DNA of 49,277 nt from Bacteroidota bacterium (GCA_025354385.1 JANXMZ010000013.1:1-49277); one strand, 5' to 3'. Numbered from the stretch's first letter, positions 35,136 to 43,724 are shown. Notes: a model not told the origin generated them from the sequence alone. Made by a program: numbers and translations.

Positions 35136-36118
35136 AATAAAAGTATTTTATCCCCAGGCTCATTCATTGGAGCACGGCTAGGTTTGTTCAAAATATATGG
35201 AGTATAATATGGCTCGTATTTATCGGACTTAGCGTTGGCATTTAAAAAATCAATTAATCTATTTTTTGCCTTACAAGCCTCGCGCTCAGCCCCAGCTTGC
35301 AACATTGCCTTATCTTGTGTTACTTTATCGCTATTGGCAGTAGTAGTGTCAATTTCATTTATAAATAAACCTTCTGCTTCTATACTTATTGGCAAGCTTG
35401 TGCATGCCCTCTCAATAGTTGCCTGCGCTACATATCTGCGTATGTATACCATCAGCGCATCGTTATCCGTATCATCAGGCTCCCCAGCCTCAATCCAACT
35501 ATTCAATACATCAATCATACCTTGGCCAATGTATCGGCTAAGGTCTTCCCACACCATATTCATCTCGGGTAATACAGCCCAGTGTGTACGCCAGTTAGCT
35601 ATCCTTCTGCCAGCATTTGCCCATTGCTTTATTTCGCTAATTGGGCGGTATTTCAAATTTTTGTATTCTTCGGTATCTAACCATGTTGTAAAATCAACAG
35701 AGTTAGCCTGCATATAGGCCCACAGTTCAACCATTCCATTGGCATAATCGGCAAGCCTCTGCCTTTGAAAATTGCGAATCATCCATTGGTAAGGCCTTTT
35801 ATTCGTCGTGTTTTCTTCGGTTGTATAGCCGGCATCACTAATCTGCATTACACCGGTAGCACTATTTCTATAAAAAGCCATGTTGGCGAGTGGCTTTCTA
35901 ATTTTATCTATCAATTTATCTTGCCATTCAGTGGTAGTTCCAGCAATATATGCCGATACCAATTCATTTAGCAAAGTATCGCCTGTCATAATTCTAATAT
36001 CTGCTAAAGAGTTATCTAAATCGCTTCTTAAGCTTCGTATATCAATACTCCCAAATGCCCCACTTAGGTAAGGTTTCATTTGTTCAAATTCCTCAAATAA
36101 TACGCTGTTATCTTCCAT
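35132..36118 (-). CDS. Phage head-tail connector candidate (DUF6712-like)
   Basis: 328 residues, mostly helical: VLFEEFEQMKPYLSGAFG, then IRKPLANMAFYRNSATGVMQI and RPISEIKQWANAGRRIANW. Resembles a helical family in Bacteroidota phages found next to the portal gene and thought to be a connector. The family assignment is from memory. It follows the 72-aa gene by overlap. Confidence 0.55.
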   Translation of the reverse strand: MEDNSVLFEEFEQMKPYLSGAFGSIDIRSLRSDLDNSLADIRIMTGDTLLNELVSAYIAGTTTEWQDKLIDKIRKPLANMAFYRNSATGVMQISDAGYTTEENTTNKRPYQWMIRNFQRQRLADYANGMVELWAYMQANSVDFTTWLDTEEYKNLKYRPISEIKQWANAGRRIANWRTHWAVLPEMNMVWEDLSRYIGQGMIDVLNSWIEAGEPDDTDNDALMVYIRRYVAQATIERACTSLPISIEAEGLFINEIDTTTANSDKVTQDKAMLQAGAEREACKAKNRLIDFLNANAKSDKYEPYYTPYILNKPSRAPMNEPGDKILLL

Positions 36119-36336
36119 TAGTAATAATATTTTACATCAACTATTTTCACCAATCCAAATAAATAATTTGTAACTCTATCCACATGCGAGTGCCTGTAAC
36201 TTAATTTTAATTTATGGCACTTATCCGAGGCCATTACTCCAGCTATATCTGAAATTTTATTATCATTCCTAGCCATCGTTAAAAAACTCAACATATCGCA
36301 CCTGCTTTTAAAGCAAATTGTTTTTTTACCAAACAT
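36118..36336 (-). CDS. Small phage protein after the portal
   Basis: 72 residues, Lys/Cys-containing (FGKKTICFKSRCDMLSFL, DKCHKLKLSYRHSHVDRV). It overlaps the portal stop and the next start, so it is translated as part of the operon. Family unknown. Confidence 0.5.
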   Translation of the reverse strand: MFGKKTICFKSRCDMLSFLTMARNDNKISDIAGVMASDKCHKLKLSYRHSHVDRVTNYLFGLVKIVDVKYYY

Positions 36337-37703
36337 TATCCACCTACTACCGTTTTCTTCCCAGTCGGATTCTGGTCTAAGGTTTGGCTTACATCAATTT
36401 CAATAAATTTAGCATATAAATCTTCAGGGTAACCATTTAAGTCGCCTATAAGCGTTACCATTTTTAAGGTATCAATTCTATCTCTGGTAAGTGTAGCCTG
36501 TGCAATTTTTAAACTTTCGCGCTTATCGCTACCACCGCTGCCGTTTAGGTCCTTCCCTCCAGGCATATTCAACCCAAGCAAACTTGGATCAATACCAATA
36601 GCGAATAAAATCTCACTGTTCGCAGCTACGTTATTAGGCAAATCATTTGCAGAGTTAAGCTTATTTTCAATAGGCGTAATCTCCACCTTATCATGATCGT
36701 CTTTATAAATAGATACAACAGATGCTCCAGCCGCTTCTGCCTTGCTTATCGTTGCTTCAATTTCAGTTTTATAATCAGCAAAAGCTTGTGCCTGCTCAGT
36801 AGAGCTCATTTGCTCCCAGCATTTGCTATCCTCGCCTGCAGTCGCTCCGTATTTCATTTCAAACACCGAAATAGGAATACTCACATGGTATTTTAAGGTT
36901 GCTTGGTTTTTATAAATATATTTTATAAGCTTCGGCACCTCAATTGCAATATCTACCCAGTTATTATTAAAAGCGGTGAAATAATTTGGTTCTCCGTAGT
37001 AAAATCTTCCCCATGTTAAATCTTGTATAAGGTAAACAAACACTTTATTTTTTGCAATAAATGCATCGTGGTTATCCTCATCATATACAGGGTAAGTTAC
37101 CACTCCAATCTGATTGGCATCATTTTTTAAATGGATATCCTGAGCATAGTATACATTACTAATCTTCCCAGTTATTTTATCTCTAAAACCAACCCGCATA
37201 CTAGGCGTATCTAATAATTTAATTTTATAAACACCATCTAGCTCATTCAGGGTAAATCTAACGGCGCTTATGTTAAAAGTATGCCTACTTAATATTGCAT
37301 CGCTCACACCTTTGTCAATACCAGCCTTTAAACTATACTTTCTCCATCCTGCAGGGTTACTAAGCTTATGAGTTAAAGTACTGGTAGCTTCATCTACCAC
37401 CTCTTTAAACCAACCAATGCCGGTGCCATAGTGCAAATCGCTTTTAATATCTAATCCACTTTTAGCAACACCAAGTTTATCAAGTTTCTCCATTAAAAGT
37501 TGAGGCCAGTCATCACCATTACCCCAAATACTCCAACTTTTAGTTTTTATAATATTTAAATTGTCTGCTGGCTCCTTTTCTTTTGCGCCCTTATTTACTC
37601 CGCTATTGGTAACCTTTGCTGCTCCAGTTATACGCATTACACTGGAACCCCCAGCAATTACAACATCATCACCAATTAAAGATAAAACTTGTTTGTCCAG
37701 CAT
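36336..37703 (-). CDS. Portal protein
   Basis: 455 residues from the ATG at 37703; a TTG three codons earlier (37712) is less likely. Features of phage portals: SWSIWGNGDDWPQLLMEKL, a middle domain with LTWGRFYYGEPNYFTAFNN, a helical wing (CWEQMSSTEQAQAFADYK), and FAIGIDPSLLGLNMPGG followed by KRESLKIAQATLTRDRID. Portals form the dodecameric DNA channel at the capsid vertex. It is driven by late promoter d with the ATG 6 nt after TTTG. Confidence 0.8.
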   Translation of the reverse strand: MLDKQVLSLIGDDVVIAGGSSVMRITGAAKVTNSGVNKGAKEKEPADNLNIIKTKSWSIWGNGDDWPQLLMEKLDKLGVAKSGLDIKSDLHYGTGIGWFKEVVDEATSTLTHKLSNPAGWRKYSLKAGIDKGVSDAILSRHTFNISAVRFTLNELDGVYKIKLLDTPSMRVGFRDKITGKISNVYYAQDIHLKNDANQIGVVTYPVYDEDNHDAFIAKNKVFVYLIQDLTWGRFYYGEPNYFTAFNNNWVDIAIEVPKLIKYIYKNQATLKYHVSIPISVFEMKYGATAGEDSKCWEQMSSTEQAQAFADYKTEIEATISKAEAAGASVVSIYKDDHDKVEITPIENKLNSANDLPNNVAANSEILFAIGIDPSLLGLNMPGGKDLNGSGGSDKRESLKIAQATLTRDRIDTLKMVTLIGDLNGYPEDLYAKFIEIDVSQTLDQNPTGKKTVVGG

Positions 37704-37709
37704 CGTATT

Positions 37710-37744
37710 CAAAAATGGTTTTTCCTATTAAATAAAAAAGGGAC
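37710..37744 (-). promoter_or_regulatory. Phage late promoter-like element, copy d (portal)
   Basis: Minus strand GTCCCTTTTTTAT (GTCCC at 37744-37740) and CATTTTTG with TTTG at 37713-37710, 26 nt apart. The portal ATG begins 6 nt later, predicting a leaderless or near-leaderless mRNA. Confidence 0.7.
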
Positions 37745-37802
37745 AGAAATTTAAAATCTCTCAATTTTAAAAGTTAATAATATAATCAATCCCACTAGTT
37801 TT

Positions 37803-37835
37803 TTTTCGCTCTTTTTTTTAAAAAAAGAGCGAAAA
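37803..37835. repeat. 33-bp perfect palindrome in the divergent region
   Basis: TTTTCGCTCTTTTTTT (37803-37818) and its exact complement (37820-37835) around one T. It lies between promoter d and the plus-strand gene at 37928. It can be a bidirectional terminator-like hairpin or an operator. The remaining 92 bases before 37928 show no clear TAnnTTTG promoter. Confidence 0.5.
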
Positions 37836-37927
37836 TTCATAAGCGTTTATACCCGACTATATCCGCTTAAAAATTATTGCGCTGCAATGCTTTGCGTATC
37901 TTTACTGTACCATTATAAATATAACTA

Positions 37928-38290
37928 ATGAATACAAAAAATCAAGCAGAAAAAGCCCAAGGGGAAAAGACTGTAAAAACATCAAAAGAGGCTAAAAACC
38001 CTATTCAATTGCGTTTAGAGGCCTATGCAACCCTCGAAAAAATGGTCAAGCAACGTAAAAACCTGCAAATCCATTTCGATAAGTTGCAGGAATTGGAAAT
38101 TACAACTCCTTTAAATGAGTTCGAGGAAACCGAAAGCCAAAGCATCGAGCGTATTAGTTTATCTGTAGGGCATCAGTCCTATAACATAAATAACCTCACG
38201 CTTATAAAAATGGTTGCGGAGTTCCTAAAAACTACCCTTATTGCTCGTATGTCCACTTTAGAAAGTGAAATATTAGAAGCTACAATTTAA
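37928..38290 (+). CDS. Small coiled-coil phage protein, unknown
   Basis: 120 residues, Lys/Glu-rich, coiled coil (LRLEAYATLEKMVKQRK, LQIHFDKLQELEI) then LTLIKMVAEFLKTTLIARM. One of only two plus-strand genes in the prophage besides the integrase. It lies between terminase and portal. Likely expressed separately from the late genes, perhaps early or in the lysogen. Family unknown. Confidence 0.55.
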   Translation: MNTKNQAEKAQGEKTVKTSKEAKNPIQLRLEAYATLEKMVKQRKNLQIHFDKLQELEITTPLNEFEETESQSIERISLSVGHQSYNINNLTLIKMVAEFLKTTLIARMSTLESEILEATI

Positions 38291-38292
38291 GT

Positions 38293-38328
38293 ACGAAAAA
38301 GGGGGAGTTCTTACCTCCCCCAATTCGT
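38293..38328. terminator. Hairpin between the two plus-strand genes
   Basis: Stem GGGGGAG/CTCCCCC (38301-38321) with a 7-nt loop, extended by ACGAA/TTCGT. A T-rich stretch follows on the plus strand. A likely weak terminator or RNA-stability hairpin after the 120-aa gene. Confidence 0.5.
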
Positions 38329-38358
38329 TTAATTATTAACAAATAACAATTAATAAGG

Positions 38359-38745
38359 ATGACAAATTTACAAAAAATCAAGCCATTAAAAAAAATAAAA
38401 GTTGGCTTAACCTATACAACCCCCACAAAGTACAAAAACACTTCCTATCCAGTTCCCTCTATTCGAATAAGCGGTAAGTACTTAGAATCTCATGGCTTCA
38501 ATATCAATGATATATTTGAACTTCTCAGCACCGAACATGGCACTATAGTTTTAAGAAAAATTCACCCTTTAAAAATCACCTTAAAAGAATTATTAAAGCA
38601 AAAATTCTTAATAGATGATAATGAAGCAGATGTTTTGATAAGGTATATAAATAGTCAAATTTATTTAGGCATTCACTCTTCAAAAATTCTGCAGGAAGAT
38701 TTTAATTTATCAGTTGAGCAAATCGAAAATTTAGTAGATAATTAA
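38359..38745 (+). CDS. SymE-like (AbrB-fold) small protein
   Basis: 128 residues. KIKVGLTYTTPTKYKNTSYP then VPSIRISGKYLESHGFNIND and IFELLSTEHGTIVLRKI, the core pattern of the SymE/AbrB-type domain (PS.R..GK.LE..GF). The C-terminal half is helical (LIRYINSQIYLGIHS). SymE of E. coli is an SOS-induced toxin-like protein controlled by antisense RNA. Here it is a second plus-strand gene between terminase and portal and may be a moron. Family call is moderate. Confidence 0.6.
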   Translation: MTNLQKIKPLKKIKVGLTYTTPTKYKNTSYPVPSIRISGKYLESHGFNINDIFELLSTEHGTIVLRKIHPLKITLKELLKQKFLIDDNEADVLIRYINSQIYLGIHSSKILQEDFNLSVEQIENLVDN

Positions 38746-38770
38746 ACTATAGAGAAAAAAACCTTTAACC

Positions 38771-38823
38771 GTTGAGAATGGTAGAAATATTTTGAAAAAT
38801 TCAAAATATTTTCCATTCTCAAC
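38771..38823. repeat. Long hairpin between the SymE-like gene and terL
   Basis: 11-bp outer stem GTTGAGAATGG/CCATTCTCAAC and 12-bp inner stem AAATATTTTGAA/TTCAAAATATTT, with small internal and terminal loops, 53 bp in all. The two genes converge here, so it may act as a bidirectional terminator; on the minus strand a 7-T run lies about 9 nt past it. Confidence 0.55.
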
Positions 38824-38965
38824 ACGTTAAAGTGACCGCACACTGCGCAAAAAAAAGCAAATTTTAATAGAAAATAATGAAATATGAATGTGGATGTTAT
38901 AGTATGCATTAAGCAAGGACAGTCCCTATGCGATGGGGCTTGCCCCTAAGCAATAATAGACCCTA

Positions 38966-40648
38966 TTAGAATAGGCCTGCGACTATAGTTGTTGAATCAT
39001 TGATAAGATAACTAAAGCGACCGTATATAACTTGGTCTAAGGCATCTCCTCCATCAGGCGCCTGCTCTCGATTGGTTTTTAGTTTACGTTCTCCCGTTTT
39101 ATCTTTACCTATTCTGCTATTGTTGTCAACCGCAGGTGTGTTCTCCATTGACACAACTAATGGCTTACAGTTGATTAGGTTGATGCGGAACACAGGGTAC
39201 TTACTTCTATTCTCTGTTTTTGGATTCATGATACGAGCGAATAGTAAGTATTTAAGATGGTGCTGGGGATTAGTTTTATTGGTAGCCTTATTGATAACGA
39301 CCCACTTGCTATCTCTAAGTAGCTTAATTACTTGTTCGTTATATGTTGTTTGACCCTTAATGTTAGCCCTTGGGCTATTCCCCTCTGCATCTGCATAAAA
39401 ATACACTGTCTTATTCTTGTGGTGTTGGTAGTAAGTGCAGAATTCCTTTATCACATCATCGATGATGAATGGCGATTTAACATAAAATGATTTAATGACA
39501 TTGTATTGGTTCTGCGTTTGCAGGAACTGTCCTACAACGAGCCAATTAATTTTAGTGCCATAATCTAAACCGATATCAAGCGGCATATTGGAGAGGCAAT
39601 CTAGATCCTGCAGTGAATTTGTTGCAGCGATTTTTGGCAAATCAAAATCTAAATTATCAATATACGAATAATCGTAAGAGCCTTTATAACCGTGATGGCG
39701 AGGATTGAAATTAGCATAGAAAGCATCGGCAATCTTACCAATACGCTTATTTAATATTTCTATGCAAAAAAGCAATTCAGAATCTTTTTGAAGTTGATCT
39801 ATTATATACTTTAATCCAAGTGCTTTTATATTGTCAAAAGCGTTGTATTCAGAATAATAATTTTGATTTTTGGAGTAAAATTTTATATCCTTTTCAATAT
39901 CTAAAATTTCAGACCAAAGCTCCATGCGTTCTTGTTTATTTGAAGCTTTGATAAATTCCAATTGCATGTCTACAACCTTGTCGCGCAGATCGAGTGTTCT
40001 TAATCCATCTTCTTCGTAGTAATCATTATCTTCGAAAAGAAATGATTCGCCATGGGGCATGGAGGAAAAGTGAAAAATACCTAAGTGCATGGGTACGTTT
40101 TTAAATTCTTTTTGATTGGCTCGAATTGTTGGCTTTGTTTCTGTAATAAATTTATCGATATCAAGTAATAAGCTTTCATCGCAGATACAAAAATCTGTAT
40201 TTGGACCTCTACTGGATGAACGGTCTTGAGAGAATAATTTAAAGCCAACGGAACATCGTGTTTTGCGATTAACTAAAAAAATACAATTAACTGGTGTAAG
40301 TGGACATTGGTATGGTAAGTAGAATTCACCTAAACCATGTGGGGGAAATTTATTAACGAAATAATCGATATCTTTTTGATATCCTAGTTTTTCGAGCGCT
40401 GCGAATGTACCTGGTAATGTACGGGTGAGTAATTGCTGAAAGGTAGCGCCTTGAATTATACCACAGGCACGAGGCATGCGCTCGGTAATTAAATGCATAA
40501 GCCATGCAATGATTGTAGATTTACCAGTACCACGGCCCCAAATTGCCTTGGCATATTTAGTGTATGGAAGATTGAATATAAAATTGAGCTGTGCACGATT
40601 GAAATCTAATTTCTGTGGTGCTGCATTTATATCATTTATCGGTTTCAT
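38966..40648 (-). CDS. terL: Terminase large subunit
   Basis: 560 residues. ATPase: Walker A GRGTGKST at 38-45... Gly38-Ser44, Walker B CICDES (about 154-159). Nuclease domain starts with PLDIGLDYG (about 352-360), the first acidic residue of the RNase H-like fold, with FYADAEGNSPRANIKG further on. It packages DNA into the prohead through the portal. Start overlaps terS by 17 bp. A 220-bp gap with hairpins follows its stop. Confidence 0.88.
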   Translation of the reverse strand: MKPINDINAAPQKLDFNRAQLNFIFNLPYTKYAKAIWGRGTGKSTIIAWLMHLITERMPRACGIIQGATFQQLLTRTLPGTFAALEKLGYQKDIDYFVNKFPPHGLGEFYLPYQCPLTPVNCIFLVNRKTRCSVGFKLFSQDRSSSRGPNTDFCICDESLLLDIDKFITETKPTIRANQKEFKNVPMHLGIFHFSSMPHGESFLFEDNDYYEEDGLRTLDLRDKVVDMQLEFIKASNKQERMELWSEILDIEKDIKFYSKNQNYYSEYNAFDNIKALGLKYIIDQLQKDSELLFCIEILNKRIGKIADAFYANFNPRHHGYKGSYDYSYIDNLDFDLPKIAATNSLQDLDCLSNMPLDIGLDYGTKINWLVVGQFLQTQNQYNVIKSFYVKSPFIIDDVIKEFCTYYQHHKNKTVYFYADAEGNSPRANIKGQTTYNEQVIKLLRDSKWVVINKATNKTNPQHHLKYLLFARIMNPKTENRSKYPVFRINLINCKPLVVSMENTPAVDNNSRIGKDKTGERKLKTNREQAPDGGDALDQVIYGRFSYLINDSTTIVAGLF

Positions 40649-41285
40649 TCTTAATTTCTAAATCGTCGATCATTTTTTCCATAGTTTGTATATCAGCTTC
40701 AGGACGATCGATAAGTGTTGCAATTTCTCTCACCTCTTTCATTGGTAATTTTTGCAAATTTGTAATATCGATGTTCTTACTTGTTGCTAGCTCTTTATCT
40801 ACCAGCATAGTAATTGATAGCTCATATTTGCGCTCGCCTATATTTATATCAATTAAATCTGTGTCGGCTTTATCAATTTGTGTTAGTTGATCTTTGCGCT
40901 TTTGTGCATTAATGGCGCTCTTTAAATCGCCACGCGCTAATGCCAAACTGAGAATCATATCATAAGATTGAATGGCTAGCTTTTTTTCGTACAATTTGTT
41001 AATGATTGTAGACTCGCCAAATAGGCGCTCGCAGTTGCGTAAATCGGTATAAAATTGTGATTCAGAAAGCTCGTACTTTCTGCGCCATAGCACCAATATT
41101 TCTTTGGCGGATTTGCGCGGATAATTTTTTTCTCGTTGCTTATCAATAAAGACCCAACGCTCCAGCACTTGAATATATTTATAATCGAGCCCGAGGTCGT
41201 AAATAGACAATTCAGGGTCGGCCGCCAGATAATGGTCGCGAATAATTTCGAAGATGCTTTTTAAACCACTGTTTTCATTTCCCAT
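40632..41285 (-). CDS. Terminase small subunit candidate
   Basis: 217 residues, mainly helical: SIFEIIRDHYLAADPELSIY, LVLWRRKYELSESQFYTDL (possible HTH) and a long middle helix with KSAINAQKRKDQLTQ. It is immediately upstream of and overlaps terL. Small terminase subunits have low sequence conservation, so the call rests on position, length and helicity. Confidence 0.6.
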   Translation of the reverse strand: MGNENSGLKSIFEIIRDHYLAADPELSIYDLGLDYKYIQVLERWVFIDKQREKNYPRKSAKEILVLWRRKYELSESQFYTDLRNCERLFGESTIINKLYEKKLAIQSYDMILSLALARGDLKSAINAQKRKDQLTQIDKADTDLIDINIGERKYELSITMLVDKELATSKNIDITNLQKLPMKEVREIATLIDRPEADIQTMEKMIDDLEIKNETDK

Positions 41286-41319
41286 GGTGCTGTATTGATA
41301 TCTTTAAATTTTAGCAGGC

Positions 41320-41646
41320 TCATTTTTTATATCGCAATTGTTTTATTGCCTCTAGCTCGGCAATTTTTAATTCTATTAATATTTTAAGATCATCGGCTTT
41401 TGGCCCTAATGGAAGCGCAGCTAATTTGCGTTTAGATTTTGAAATAAAGGAAGGCAGAGTGAGTAATCGTGTTACTATTTCCCATACCTCTAGCTCATCT
41501 ACATTGAATGTTTCAATCTTCTTCTCATCGCGCAAGGTTTTATTTTTTGCGAAATAATTAAGCTGTTCCCAAATATCTGTTAGTTTATCGGAATCGATAA
41601 TAATTTGCTGCGCCGCCTGAAGTATTTTAGAGTTATCCAAGCTCAC
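41320..41646 (-). CDS. Small phage protein, unknown
   Basis: 108 residues, helical and charged (ILQAAQQIIIDSDKLTDIW, KIETFNVDELEVWEIVTRLL), C-terminus ILIELKIAELEAIKQLRYKK. It overlaps the upstream gene and precedes the small terminase candidate. No family recognised. Confidence 0.5.
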   Translation of the reverse strand: MSLDNSKILQAAQQIIIDSDKLTDIWEQLNYFAKNKTLRDEKKIETFNVDELEVWEIVTRLLTLPSFISKSKRKLAALPLGPKADDLKILIELKIAELEAIKQLRYKK

Positions 41647-42319
41647 TGGTAACGACCTCCATTCCGTTGTATTCCAAAACTAGCCAAATATGAAATTTTT
41701 TAATGTCGCCAGATCCATGTGCAGTAAAGTTACGGGTGCTATTTTTCCAATGATCGGGTTGCGAGCCTTGGTAATGTTTAGGACCTTTGAGCACACGGCT
41801 ACCGGTGCGATTTATTACTTTTAAAAAACAATTGGTAAACCTTACTACCTCGCCACCTTTGCCTGTGCGCTTACTATAAGTAACGTATGTAATATTAAAT
41901 GGCTTTAGCCTTTTAAACCTATCGAGTGCGGCCATATCGTTTAGCATATCGGCCATGGTAATTCGTTGGCGCTCGGGGTAAGTTAGTTTGGCTAGCAGTT
42001 TTAATTGTTTGCGAGCTTTTAAAATCTGCATAAAAAGAATACTTTTTTCTTTATCTAGGCGTTGCAATTTATCTGGCAATTCTTCGAAAGCTACAGCCTT
42101 GCTTTTTACATCTGGAGGGGTAATTACTAAATCATGCTCTGCTGATACTTTTATGTTTAAAAGCTCGGAGTAAAGTTTATCCTGGTAAAAACGTGTTTGT
42201 TTGCCAGCAAAGAATTTTTTAAGTGTGCGATTAGTGCCATATTTTTCGTAAATGGCAGCGCCCTGTTGCCAATTGCAACCGCTATCTATCCATTGTTTTA
42301 TTTCGCCACCTTGGTTCAC
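41633..42319 (-). CDS. Phage protein at the head of the terminase unit, unknown
   Basis: 228 residues. N-terminal GCNWQQGAAIYEKYG, then basic helical parts and a C-terminal DNA-binding-like region (GSRVLKGPKHYQGSQPDHW). The start is a GTG at 42319, 5 nt after the TTTG of promoter e. There is no better ATG. The arrangement suggests leaderless GTG initiation. Function unknown. Confidence 0.55.
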   Translation of the reverse strand: MNQGGEIKQWIDSGCNWQQGAAIYEKYGTNRTLKKFFAGKQTRFYQDKLYSELLNIKVSAEHDLVITPPDVKSKAVAFEELPDKLQRLDKEKSILFMQILKARKQLKLLAKLTYPERQRITMADMLNDMAALDRFKRLKPFNITYVTYSKRTGKGGEVVRFTNCFLKVINRTGSRVLKGPKHYQGSQPDHWKNSTRNFTAHGSGDIKKFHIWLVLEYNGMEVVTSELG

Positions 42320-42324
42320 TTTAA

Positions 42325-42359
42325 CAAAAGTGCAATTGCTTTTTTTATAAAAGAGGGAC
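42325..42359 (-). promoter_or_regulatory. Phage late promoter-like element, copy e (terminase unit)
   Basis: Minus strand GTCCCTCTTTTAT (GTCCC at 42359-42355) and CACTTTTG with TTTG at 42328-42325, 26 nt apart. The GTG start follows 5 nt on. A strong terminator (42364-42395) ends the previous unit immediately upstream. Confidence 0.7.
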
Positions 42360-42363
42360 CAAA

Positions 42364-42395
42364 AAAAACGCCCTACATAATGGCAGGGCGTTTTT
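42364..42395. terminator. Bidirectional intrinsic terminator between capsid and terminase units
   Basis: AAAACGCCCT/AGGGCGTTTT with an ATAATG-type loop, T tract on both strands. It ends the capsid unit on the minus strand right before promoter e. Confidence 0.8.
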
Positions 42396-42412
42396 AATAT
42401 AAAATAAAAAAG

Positions 42413-42619
42413 TTATTTTTTTCTAATCCAGCTGCAGCCAATTTCAATTAAAGCCTCGGCTTGCTCTGTAGTTAAATTATCTAAATTAAAATTACCAATG
42501 CCTGTATTAACATTTATTGGTTTTATGTTCACCAATTGGTAAGCGCCATCTATAATATCGATGGTATTTTCTACTGGTGTAGATTTAGATTTTGCGGGTA
42601 CAGAAGTTTGTTTAGCCAT
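42413..42619 (-). CDS. Small phage protein, unknown
   Basis: 68 residues with Lys/Pro-rich start (AKQTSVPAKSKSTPVENT) and IGNFNLDNLTTEQAEALIEI. Last gene of the capsid unit, right before the terminator. Family unknown. Confidence 0.5.
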   Translation of the reverse strand: MAKQTSVPAKSKSTPVENTIDIIDGAYQLVNIKPINVNTGIGNFNLDNLTTEQAEALIEIGCSWIRKK

Positions 42620-42626
42620 GACTTAA

Positions 42627-43163
42627 TTAGGTTAACGGTACAACTGATGCAGAATCTAAAACCTCGGCATATTTGCTGAAGGAAACAATTTCGAACTCCC
42701 AACCGCGAGGATCGCTAGCAGAAACAGATTTACTATCGTACTTAGCAACTACACGCGCTGGAAAATCTGCATTACCTATAGGTTTGCGTGAGCCATCTGC
42801 TTGAGGAATTACAGCAACGATTTCATCGTATTGAACTTGGTTTGCAAAACCATCTACATCGGCTTTACTACCACGAACAAACATTTTACAGCTTGTTTTA
42901 AATGGGCCAAATGCGCCACCTGGTCCTTCGTGCATAACGTTAGATACCTCATGATCCAAGGCAACCGGTGTAAATGGTTTACCTGTGGTAATGGTATAAT
43001 CGCCTGTCATAATACCCAAATCGCTAGCCGAAGCAATTGTTTTTGGAACAGGATAGGTAAGTACATTCTCTCTGCTGTTAATTAAAACAGATGGTTTTAA
43101 GCCATTAACGTTTGGCGCTTGGTGGCTTGGTGCTTTTACCGCAGCGTATGGATTAACAGCCAT
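42627..43163 (-). CDS. Virion structural protein, major tail candidate
   Basis: 178 residues from the ATG at 43163 (a TTG three codons earlier is unlikely). NPYAAVKAPSHQAPNVNGL, GIMTGDYTITTGKPFTPV, PRGWEFEIVSFSKYAEVLD. Beta-rich and abundant-looking, it lies after the capsid genes, where a tube or decoration protein is expected. The start overlaps the signal-peptide gene's end by 11 bp. No family recognised. Confidence 0.55.
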   Translation of the reverse strand: MAVNPYAAVKAPSHQAPNVNGLKPSVLINSRENVLTYPVPKTIASASDLGIMTGDYTITTGKPFTPVALDHEVSNVMHEGPGGAFGPFKTSCKMFVRGSKADVDGFANQVQYDEIVAVIPQADGSRKPIGNADFPARVVAKYDSKSVSASDPRGWEFEIVSFSKYAEVLDSASVVPLT

Positions 43164-43719
43164 GGGTTGCAAGGCCTCCTAACCAGTATTCTGAAGGGTC
43201 GTATAGATAAGCAAACTCAGCTGCTCTATTATAGCGCAGCGTGTCGCCTATTCTTTTCTGCCTGTGTATGTAAGAGCCGGCTAATAACACTCTATTGGAT
43301 GTACCAAAACCTTGGCATTTTACCCGTATGTATTTAAAATTGCTGCAATAACTGCTTATATTAAATACTTTGTATTGGGCGCCTGCTGTATTGGTAATAC
43401 TATCTATTACTGTATTATCGCCAAGGGTATGCGATACCCCATTGGTAACATCAAACCAGTTAGCATTATCGTTACTTACTTGTAAGGTAAATTTACAACG
43501 GGCATTACCAAAGCTTTTAGTAGCCACCACTATAATACTACCGCCTACAATATCGCCATCGAGGTTAGCAGTTAAGTATTTGGTACCAGTGGCAACTACA
43601 GAATCGTTATATCCGGTTAAAAGGCTGTATTCCTTACCATCTGTAAGTGCTTGTGCTTGCGTTGTGTTTGCGGCCAACATCCAGATGGCTAACAAACAGA
43701 TTATTATCAAATTTTTCAT
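43153..43719 (-). CDS. Exported phage protein with signal peptide, unknown
   Basis: 188 residues with an N-terminal signal peptide (NLIIICLLAIWMLAANTTQA, cleavage after QA) and a beta-rich mature part (TKYLTANLDGDIVGGSIIVV, CKFTLQVSNDNANWFDV). Similar in pattern to surface-exposed beta-sandwich domains. It is unexpected for a gene between capsid and tail genes. It could be secreted by the host to affect adsorption, or the segment could be a membrane anchor. The Cys residues are compatible with export. Confidence 0.6.
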   Translation of the reverse strand: MKNLIIICLLAIWMLAANTTQAQALTDGKEYSLLTGYNDSVVATGTKYLTANLDGDIVGGSIIVVATKSFGNARCKFTLQVSNDNANWFDVTNGVSHTLGDNTVIDSITNTAGAQYKVFNISSYCSNFKYIRVKCQGFGTSNRVLLAGSYIHRQKRIGDTLRYNRAAEFAYLYDPSEYWLGGLATHGC

Positions 43720-43724
43720 AGTTA

